Source of the DNA: Hyphomicrobiales bacterium | Lineage (GTDB): Bacteria; Pseudomonadota; Alphaproteobacteria; Rhizobiales; JAJFHR01 | DNA length: 12,644 nucleotides | Assembly (NCBI GenBank): GCA_021775515.1 | Contig: JAJFHR010000132.1 | Span: 1-12,644, forward strand | Direction of reading: 5' to 3' | Position numbers and translations under genes: made by a program | In this document: positions 8,189 through 12,644 of the stretch, one piece after another | Numbering within the stretch: position 1 is the stretch's first letter | Layout: each line of letters opens with the position of its first letter | The notes under the pieces: model-generated | What the model was told of the DNA's origin: nothing | What the model saw: only the letters and a program-made list of their open reading frames with translations | Database searches by the model: none

Positions 8189-9385
8189 CTAATAAGATTT
8201 GAGCGCCTGGCCCAAATCATCCTTGAGGTCTTCAACATCCTCCAATCCGACTGAAATGCGCAATACGCCTGGCGTTATGCCCAATTCCTGCCGGGCTTCT
8301 TCGCCGATGCGATAGTGGGTGGTGGTGGTTGGGTGGGTGATGATGGTTTTGGCATCGCCCAGGTTGTTGCTGATTTTAATCAGCTTCAGGGCGTTGCAGA
8401 CACTGAACGCTTCTTGCTTGCCGCCATCCAACTCAATTGCCACCATGGTCGAGCCTGCCGACATTTGTTTTTTGGCCAGTTCATATTGGGGATGATCGGG
8501 CCGATAAGGGTAGATTGACCGTTTGACCTGCGGCCGGGTTGCGAGAAAATCCGCCAGAGATTTTGCATTGTCGCAATGTTGCCTGACACGCAGGGAAAGT
8601 GTTTCGAGACCCTTTAACAGGACCCAGGCATTAAACGGGCTAATCGAGGGTCCGGTTTGGCGCAAAAAATCGTGCACATGTTCACCGATTATTTGCGCGT
8701 CGCTTAATATAATACCGCCGAGGACGCGGCCCTGGCCATCAATGTGCTTGGTGGCGGAATAAACCACCACATCGGCGCCAAGCTGCAACGGCCTTTGCAA
8801 AATCGGCGTGGCAAAAACATTATCAATGACCAGGCGGGCGCCGCACTCATGAGCAATTTCGGCCACTGCTGTTATGTCGACAAGCTCAAGTGTGGGGTTG
8901 GTCGGAGATTCGAGGAAAAACACCTTGGTATTGGGCCGGCGGGCAGCCTTCCACGCTTCGAGGTCGCGGCCATCGACCAGCGTGCACTCAACACCCAGGT
9001 TGGGCAGGAGCGTGTTGACCACATAAAGGCAGGCGCCAAACAGTGCCTTGGCGGCAATGACGTGATCGCCGGCCTTGACCTGACACAACATGGCGGTGGT
9101 GACAGCGGCCATGCCGGAGGCGGTGGCGCGGGCATCTTCAGCGCCTTCAAGCAACATCATGCGTTCTTCAAACATGCGCACGGTCGGGTTTGAATATCGC
9201 GAATAAATAAACCCGTCATCATCCCCCTTAAAGCGGGCTTCGGCCTGTTCGGCGCTGTCATAGATAAACCCCGAGGTTAAATACAACGCTTCGGATGTTT
9301 CACCAAAGCCGGAGCGTAATGTGCCGCCATGGACCAATTGGGTCTGCGGCCGGTATTCGGGCGTGGCCGGGTTGTGTGCTGTCAT
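8189..9385 (-). CDS. metZ: O-succinylhomoserine sulfhydrylase
   Basis: A 398-residue cytosolic PLP enzyme of the Cys/Met-metabolism family that joins O-succinylhomoserine with sulfide to give homocysteine, the substrate of MetH. The PLP lysine is Lys213 in YSATKHIDGQGRVLGG (209-224). Other family marks are YSRYSNPT (61-68, cofactor phosphate from the neighbouring subunit), ATASGMAA (87-94) and FFLESPTNPT (156-165). The whole sequence reads like alphaproteobacterial MetZ rather than cystathionine gamma-synthase or O-acetylhomoserine sulfhydrylase. I chose the ATG at 9385; extending 19 codons to a TTG at 9442 would run into the leader terminator. No strong Shine-Dalgarno sequence precedes the ATG. 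A SAM-II riboswitch and a putative terminator lie in its leader, so expression should fall when SAM is plentiful. Confidence 0.95.
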   Translation of the reverse strand: MTAHNPATPEYRPQTQLVHGGTLRSGFGETSEALYLTSGFIYDSAEQAEARFKGDDDGFIYSRYSNPTVRMFEERMMLLEGAEDARATASGMAAVTTAMLCQVKAGDHVIAAKALFGACLYVVNTLLPNLGVECTLVDGRDLEAWKAARRPNTKVFFLESPTNPTLELVDITAVAEIAHECGARLVIDNVFATPILQRPLQLGADVVVYSATKHIDGQGRVLGGIILSDAQIIGEHVHDFLRQTGPSISPFNAWVLLKGLETLSLRVRQHCDNAKSLADFLATRPQVKRSIYPYRPDHPQYELAKKQMSAGSTMVAIELDGGKQEAFSVCNALKLIKISNNLGDAKTIITHPTTTTHYRIGEEARQELGITPGVLRISVGLEDVEDLKDDLGQALKSY

Positions 9386-9420
9386 TGCAGTTTTCGCCCG
9401 GAATGAAGGGGCGCCTTTCA

Positions 9421-9458
9421 AACAAAAATCCCGGCCGAGCAAACGCTACGAGACCGGG
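9421..9458 (-). terminator. Putative intrinsic terminator in the metZ leader
   Basis: On the metZ strand the RNA reads CCCGGTC (from 9458) and GGCCGGG (to 9430), a seven-pair stem with one G-U. An inner AGC-GTTT-GCT hairpin caps it, and ATTTTTGTT follows (9429-9421). It sits about ten bases after the SAM-II aptamer and 35 bases before the metZ ATG, where a transcriptional expression platform would lie. The stem and T-run are read directly; the regulatory role is inferred. Confidence 0.6.
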
Positions 9459-9467
9459 TTTCATCAC

Positions 9468-9524
9468 GGCCTTTTAGCGAGTTTTTTAACGTGGCTGCAA
9501 GCCGGCCGGCTCAAATCACCACGG
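9468..9524 (-). promoter_or_regulatory. SAM-II riboswitch aptamer (metA/SAM_alpha type) upstream of metZ
   Basis: The RNA read leftward from 9524 matches the SAM-II pattern of alphaproteobacterial methionine genes. P1 is CGTGG (9523-9519) paired with CCACG (9494-9490). The conserved loop start TGATTTGAG follows P1, then the GC-rich self-complementary AGCCGGCCGGCT, then TTGCAG. After P1 come GTTAAA and the conserved TCGCTAAAAGGCC (9480-9468), which folds back to form the pseudoknot. Known SAM-II elements sit before metA, metX or metZ genes and turn them down when S-adenosylmethionine binds. Recognition is by remembered consensus; a covariance-model search was not possible. Confidence 0.92.
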
Positions 9525-9529
9525 TTTCC

Positions 9530-9558
9530 TTCTTAGAGGATGCAGAAGAAGGCGTCAA
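9530..9558 (-). promoter_or_regulatory. Predicted metZ promoter
   Basis: CTTGACG contains a good -35 hexamer (TTGACG, 9558-9553), followed by a 17-base spacer and a weak -10, TAAGAA (9535-9530). A transcript starting five to eight bases later would begin within a few bases of riboswitch stem P1, as expected for a compact SAM-II leader. The spacing and position are the main support; the -10 matches consensus at only three of six positions. Confidence 0.55.
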
Positions 9559-9682
9559 GTATTTGCGGTTTTCAATTTAAGGTGCAATCGCGGTTGGCAG
9601 GGTTTAGCCTGCCTGGCAGAATTATTGTACTTTTCAACTGTGCCAATATCGAAAATTACCGGAAGCCCTGAAGTTCAGGAAC
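9559..9682. other. Non-coding spacer with two short dyads
   Basis: No coding sequence is seen between the metZ promoter and the LuxR remnant. Two dyads are present: GGCAGG/CCTGCC with a six-base loop (9596-9613), and CCTGAA-G-TTCAGG (9667-9679), two bases beyond the remnant's stop. Neither is followed by a convincing T-run on either strand, so I do not call terminators. Either could be an operator or a relic of the lost gene end. Confidence 0.4.
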
Positions 9683-9910
9683 TTATTTTACCGGGAGGTG
9701 AAAAGAAAGCAGAAGGCGCATGAGGTCGGCTTGATTGTGAACGTCCAGTTTTTGCATGAGATGTTTGAGTTGCGTGCGCGCGGTTAGTAAACTTACCTGT
9801 CTTAAGTCTGCCACTTTGGCAATCGAGCCGGCATCCGCAATGGCGATTGCAACTTCCGCTTTGGATTTTGCATCACCGTATTTCCGGCGGGCAATTGCGG
9901 CTTTTTTGCC
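9683..9910 (-). pseudogene. Remnant of a LuxR-type regulator: C-terminal helix-turn-helix only
   Basis: Reading leftward, this frame gives about 75 codons before a TAA at 9685-9683. The translation contains AEVAIAIADAGSIAKVADLR, then VSLLTARTQLKHLMQKL, then DVHNQADLMRLLLS. This is the GerE/LuxR DNA-binding domain as found at the end of many alphaproteobacterial regulators (compare the usual VSxNTARTQLKxIFxKLGVxRQAELVRLLLS). An in-frame TAA (9911-9913) stops the frame upstream and no plausible start codon precedes the domain. The segment before the domain reads DAKSKAE where LTPAEAE is usual, suggesting decay. No N-terminal half is found in other frames; instead an unrelated gene tail on the opposite strand begins there. 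Identification of the domain is confident; a functional gene is unlikely. Confidence 0.75.
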
Positions 9911-10054
9911 TTAGGAGGACGCCCCGGCACAGTTTCAGCTCAACCGCCGGGGGTGTCTGCCGTACCTCTTCCCTCCGCTTTGCCGCTTTTTGCGGCTGGC
10001 CTGGCAGCGCTCGGGCTACTCGGCTGGCGCAGAAATTGGATTAGTACAAATTAG
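9911..10054 (+). pseudogene. Remnant 3' end of a surface protein with a VPLPA-CTERM-like sorting tail
   Basis: In this frame the translation runs GTVSAQPPGVSA, then VPLPSALPLFAAGLAALG, then LLGWRRNWISTN and a TAG at 10052-10054. The order, a VPLP motif, one hydrophobic helix and an Arg-rich end, is that of PEP-CTERM/VPLPA-CTERM sorting signals, which are cleaved by an exosortase after export. The frame stays open leftward to a TAA near 9809 but has no start codon and simply reads through the antisense of the LuxR remnant. The body of the protein (signal peptide, secreted domain) is therefore absent. A hairpin with a T-run follows the stop, as expected for a former gene end. No exosortase gene is in the window. 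Confidence 0.7.
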
Positions 10055-10061
10055 ACAATTC

Positions 10062-10079
10062 GCCTGCCCGGCAGGTTTT
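10062..10079 (+). terminator. Putative intrinsic terminator after the VPLP-tail remnant
   Basis: CCTGC-CCG-GCAGG (10063-10075) forms a five-pair GC-rich hairpin followed directly by TTTT (10076-10079), eight bases after the TAG of the sorting-tail remnant. It supports this having once been the end of a transcribed + strand gene. The stem is short, so strength is uncertain. Confidence 0.5.
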
Positions 10080-10135
10080 CTCAGGATTGGCCGCAATTGC
10101 AGCGGCGCCAAACTGCTGGTGTTTCTTTGATCCTT

Positions 10136-10150
10136 CCAGAAAATTTCTGG
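10136..10150. repeat. Perfect dyad just after the serine hydrolase gene
   Basis: CCAGAAA-A-TTTCTGG has seven-base arms around one central base and begins five bases beyond the stop of the serine hydrolase gene. The resulting hairpin could protect or weakly end that transcript, but no T-run follows on the minus strand. It could also bind a protein as an operator. Confidence 0.4.
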
Positions 10151-10155
10151 TAGGT

Positions 10156-11271
10156 TCAGGCGAGTGCCAGGACCACGTTTTTCAGAAGGCCGTTGACGTG
10201 GTTTTGATCGACCCAGCGGGCAACGACAATCAGGTCGTCATCGGGGTCTATCCAGATGATATTGGTGCCAGCACCGACAGCAGCGTAACTTGCCTCCGGT
10301 GTGCCGGGATATTCCTTAGCAGCGGTATTGAGCCACCACAGGAAACCGTACCCTGGATTGATATCACATGGGGCATGTAGCGCCTGGCACCAGTTTCTTG
10401 AGAGAATTTGGTTGTCATTCCAGGTACCATCGCGGTGAATCAACAGCGCAAAACGCGCATGATCTAGCGTGCTGATGTGCATACCGCCGCCCCAGTGAGT
10501 TCCACCGGGCACGGATTGCATCGAAATACCGTCAATTTCGACCCAGGAATTATCATAGCCGAGCCAGCGCCAGGTGTTGCTGGCGCCAATAGGCTCCATG
10601 ATTTTTTCATGCAGCACCTCGGGCAAGGGTTTTTTGAACAGGTGCAACAGGGCAAGAGATAAAAGATTGACCCTGACATCATTATATTCCCAGAAGGTGC
10701 CCGGCGGTTGCAGGTCTCTGTGCTGGCCTTTGCGGGAATTGTCCGATCCTGGTCCTACCTGCCGGTTGCGGTCGACAAGGTCAGGTTTGTCAAAAAGCGT
10801 GCCTTCCCATTCACTCGTCTGGTTGAGCAGATGGCGCCAGGTAATTGATCCATTATGCTCGCCAGCAAACAGCCCGTTATTCACATACTCGCCAGCCCGG
10901 TCATCAATGCTGTGGATCAGATTTTCTTTTTTTGCCAAACCGGTCAGAACCGACAAATAACTCTTGGCGATGGAAAACGTCATATCGGTGCGGGTAACAT
11001 CTCCCCATTGAGCCGCAATGCGTCCCTTTGATATTATCACACCAGCGGGGCCGCCACGCGGTTTGAAAGGCCCCAGGGGCTGGTCCCACGGCGGTGGTTC
11101 AAACTGGCTTAAGCCGGGCACATCACCGGCTTTCTCCAGATCACGCGGCCTCGGGCTTTCATGAATTTCGGCAAATTTGACCGCATCTGCCAGCCGGGCG
11201 GCATTGAACCCGGCCTCGTCAGGTGAAATGGTCTCCCAGTCGTTGTTTTTGCCGGAGGGAAAATAGCTCAT
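10156..11271 (-). CDS. Serine hydrolase of the beta-lactamase / class C-like (EstB-type) family
   Basis: A 371-residue protein with the penicillin-binding fold found in class C beta-lactamases, D-aminopeptidases and EstB-type esterases. The active-site SxxK tetrad is FSIAKS with Ser100 and Lys103. The second motif is EYNDVR, with Tyr196; it reads Y-N-D where class C enzymes have Y-A-N. HWGGG (259-263) is a candidate for the third motif in place of KTG. No signal peptide is visible, so it is probably cytoplasmic and more likely an esterase or peptidase than a resistance enzyme. I chose the ATG at 11271, which starts MSYFPSGKNNDW and has a modest GGAA upstream; an ATG at 11304 would add 11 residues without any ribosome site. 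A lipoprotein gene lies 50 bases upstream on the same strand, possibly cotranscribed. Confidence 0.85.
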   Translation of the reverse strand: MSYFPSGKNNDWETISPDEAGFNAARLADAVKFAEIHESPRPRDLEKAGDVPGLSQFEPPPWDQPLGPFKPRGGPAGVIISKGRIAAQWGDVTRTDMTFSIAKSYLSVLTGLAKKENLIHSIDDRAGEYVNNGLFAGEHNGSITWRHLLNQTSEWEGTLFDKPDLVDRNRQVGPGSDNSRKGQHRDLQPPGTFWEYNDVRVNLLSLALLHLFKKPLPEVLHEKIMEPIGASNTWRWLGYDNSWVEIDGISMQSVPGGTHWGGGMHISTLDHARFALLIHRDGTWNDNQILSRNWCQALHAPCDINPGYGFLWWLNTAAKEYPGTPEASYAAVGAGTNIIWIDPDDDLIVVARWVDQNHVNGLLKNVVLALA

Positions 11272-11321
11272 CAGTTTTCCATATTTAAGGCCACGAGCTA
11301 GCATTACGCGGCCGGTGGGAG

Positions 11322-11753
11322 TTACAATTTAGAGAGGATTTCCTCTTCCAGCGTTCCGACTGACACACAATCGACCTTGGTTTTGGCCACGCCGACATAA
11401 TGGCGGGAGGCTGAAAAAGATACATCTACGATGGCTCGGGATTTTTCCTTGCCCAATGATTGAACGGAGACCTTGACGGTCATGGTGCTTTCACCAATGG
11501 ATCCAAGAGTGCTATCGCCGCAATCAGCATAAACGCTGGCATGTTTCAAGGTGCGTTGCGCCATTAAGACGCCGTTTTCATCATCGCGAGATTTTACCGG
11601 GATGCTGGAAGATTCAAAATAGGACAGTACTTTCTCCCAAACGGCTTTCGCCGGTTTGTCATATGTCCGGGCATTGTCTACTACCCGCAACTCTGGCGCA
11701 CTTGCGCATCCCGCGAGCAGTGCGGCTATTACGCCAACAAATATTAATCTCAT
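11322..11753 (-). CDS. Small lipoprotein of unknown function
   Basis: A 143-residue exported protein I cannot name. The N-terminus MRLIFVGVIAALLAGCASAP is a classic lipoprotein signal with lipobox LAGC, giving acylated Cys16. The +2 residue is Ala rather than Asp, so outer-membrane sorting is likely. The mature part has a stretch resembling the alternating strand pattern of small periplasmic folds (SRAIVDVSFSASRHYVGVAKTKVDCVS is the clearest region, about 109-130) and two Cys beyond the lipobox (about 78 and 128) that could form a disulfide. GGGGA about seven bases before the ATG supports the start. It precedes the serine hydrolase gene on the same strand, and a shared transcript is plausible. 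No domain name can be assigned with confidence. Confidence 0.8.
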   Translation of the reverse strand: MRLIFVGVIAALLAGCASAPELRVVDNARTYDKPAKAVWEKVLSYFESSSIPVKSRDDENGVLMAQRTLKHASVYADCGDSTLGSIGESTMTVKVSVQSLGKEKSRAIVDVSFSASRHYVGVAKTKVDCVSVGTLEEEILSKL

Positions 11754-11817
11754 CTGCCGTCCCCACTTATAGAGAAATTACAAGAAGAGATTAGCGCAAA
11801 TCGTTTTCATCGCACAA

Positions 11818-12519
11818 CTAATTGTTCTTATCCTTTATATCTTGAGCCGTCTGGTTAAAAAGTATCTTGCGTTCTTGTTCGGTTGGCGGGGCTGATCTTC
11901 TAAACTCCTTGCCAAGGTCGACACCACGCTGAACCGCCGGGCGCAACTTGATATCATTGCGCCACTTCGCCACATTGGGAAAGTCATCAAGGGACTGACC
12001 CAGCGGCTTGGCAATCAGGACCCAGGGCCAGCAAATCATATCAGCGATTGAATAGGTGTTGAGAATATAGTCGCGATCTTGCAATCGGCGTTCAAGCACG
12101 CCAAGGCAGCGGTTGTATTCATTGGCATAGCGGGTTTTAGAATAGTCTTGTCCATCGGGAGCATAATTGACAAAGTGGCTGAGATTACCGGCGCCGGGGC
12201 CCTGATTGCCGGTCTGCCAAAACAGCCACTCAAGAGTTTCCTTGATACCGTGAGGTGATTGGTCAATGAATTTGCCGGTTTTGTTGGCCAGATAAAAAAG
12301 AATAGCACCGGATTCAAACACGCTTACCGGTTCACCTTCGACATCATGATCGACAATAACTGGCATGCGGTTATTGGGACCGATTTTGAGAAATTCCGGC
12401 GCAAATTGTTCTCCTTTGCCGATATTAATGGGAATGAGATTATATTCGAGTCCGCATTCTTCAAGCATAATGGAGATCTTCCAGCCGTTGGGCGTCGGCC
12501 AATAATAAAAGTCAATCAT
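11818..12519 (-). CDS. YfcG/Ure2p-like glutathione S-transferase (Nu class, disulfide-bond oxidoreductase type)
   Basis: A 233-residue cytosolic GST of the YfcG/Ure2p group, which uses glutathione mainly for disulfide reduction. The start MIDFYYWPTPNGWK is diagnostic: Thr9 and Asn11 occupy the positions that steady the glutathione sulfur in E. coli YfcG. Next come GEQFAPEFLKIGPNNRMPVI (36-55, cis-Pro53), FESGAI (68-73; Glu69-Ser70) and ETLEWLFWQTG (94-104) at the start of the helical domain. GAGNLSHF (109-116) stands where YfcG-type proteins usually have GQNHHF, and SIAD (157-160) is the capping box. A good GAGGA (12527-12531) lies seven bases before the ATG, inside the end of the upstream CoA-transferase gene. 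Only three bases separate the two genes, so they are surely cotranscribed. Not a recent copy of the other GST here: the active-site types differ. Confidence 0.92.
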   Translation of the reverse strand: MIDFYYWPTPNGWKISIMLEECGLEYNLIPINIGKGEQFAPEFLKIGPNNRMPVIVDHDVEGEPVSVFESGAILFYLANKTGKFIDQSPHGIKETLEWLFWQTGNQGPGAGNLSHFVNYAPDGQDYSKTRYANEYNRCLGVLERRLQDRDYILNTYSIADMICWPWVLIAKPLGQSLDDFPNVAKWRNDIKLRPAVQRGVDLGKEFRRSAPPTEQERKILFNQTAQDIKDKNN

Positions 12520-12522
12520 GTA

Positions 12523-12644
12523 TCAATCCTCACCACGGTGAGCGGCAATAACACCGTCATTGAGAAGCCGGTCAAGTTCATCGTCTTTATACCCGGCAGA
12601 TTTAAGCTCGCTCACAGTGTGTTGTCCCAGCAGTGGTGCGCCAT
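12523..12644 (-). CDS. CaiB/BaiF-type (family III) CoA-transferase, C-terminal end (partial)
   Basis: The minus-strand frame is open from the window edge to the TGA at 12525-12523, giving 40 full codons: GAPLLGQHTVSELKSAGYKD then DELDRLLNDGVIAAHRGED. The GAPLLGQHT turn followed by a short helix and DxLxxDGVI is the usual tail of family III CoA-transferases, which move CoA between carboxylic acids (carnitine/crotonobetaine, formyl/oxalate and similar). The catalytic Asp and almost all of the protein lie outside the window, so the substrate cannot be suggested. The GST gene starts three bases after its stop. Confidence 0.75.
   Translation of the reverse strand, partial: GAPLLGQHTVSELKSAGYKDDELDRLLNDGVIAAHRGED

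Noticed and set aside
9386..9442. TTG start extending MetZ by 19 residues
   Set aside because: It would begin in the putative leader terminator, and the extra residues do not resemble MetZ proteins.
9847..10044. 65-codon + strand reading frame as a gene
   Set aside because: It is a shadow of the LuxR remnant and of the VPLP tail, which is in another frame; composition is Arg/Ser-rich with no family resemblance.
10156..11271. Serine hydrolase as an antibiotic-resistance beta-lactamase
   Set aside because: There is no signal peptide, the second motif is atypical and no AmpR-like regulator is adjacent; an esterase/peptidase-type role is more likely.
1704..12519. The two GST genes as a recent duplication
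   Set aside because: Active-site motifs (GRSTSINVQK versus PTPNGWK) and lengths differ strongly, so they belong to different GST groups.
1..12644. Defence system, prophage, transposon or CRISPR array
   Set aside because: No integrase, transposase, terminal inverted repeats, spaced direct repeats or defence-type enzymes were seen; the genes are mainly metabolic.

Overview
The window looks like chromosomal DNA of an alphaproteobacterium, probably of the Hyphomicrobiales (Rhizobiales) type. The evidence is a SAM-II riboswitch ahead of metZ, an intergenic palindrome of a type common in rhizobial genomes, and rhizobial-style GST, creatininase and LuxR-type sequences. Most of it is metabolic housekeeping. 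I see no phage, insertion sequence, CRISPR array, tRNA, rRNA or defence system.

Layout. 1-1650 (+): 3' part of metH, cobalamin-dependent methionine synthase, whose stop codon lies in a long palindrome (1648-1700). 1704-2333 (-): a glutathione S-transferase, divergent from a creatininase-family amidohydrolase (2432-3169, +). 3185-6730 (-): a compact run, purB > LplT-like MFS transporter > Gfo/Idh/MocA oxidoreductase, the last two sharing an ATGA overlap. 6796-7284 (-): a small four-helix membrane protein, divergent from thiD (7357-8172, +). 8189-9385 (-): metZ, with a promoter, a SAM-II riboswitch aptamer and a putative intrinsic terminator at 9421-9558.

9559-10155 has no intact gene. It holds two decayed 3' gene ends meeting tail-first at about 9911: the helix-turn-helix end of a LuxR-type regulator (-) and a VPLPA-CTERM-like sorting tail (+) followed by a hairpin plus T-run. 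10156-11753 (-): a beta-lactamase-fold serine hydrolase preceded by a small lipoprotein. 11818-12644 (-): a YfcG/Ure2p-like GST directly after the 3' end of a CaiB/BaiF-family CoA-transferase that runs off the window.

How the genes fit together. MetZ makes homocysteine from O-succinylhomoserine, and MetH methylates it to methionine; SAM, made from methionine, is the expected ligand of the metZ leader. PurB and ThiD belong to purine and thiamine synthesis. The other genes (two GSTs, creatininase, Gfo/Idh, serine hydrolase, CoA-transferase) look like scattered accessory or detoxification metabolism with no evident shared pathway. The most informative non-coding parts are the metZ leader and the gene-remnant junction beside it.
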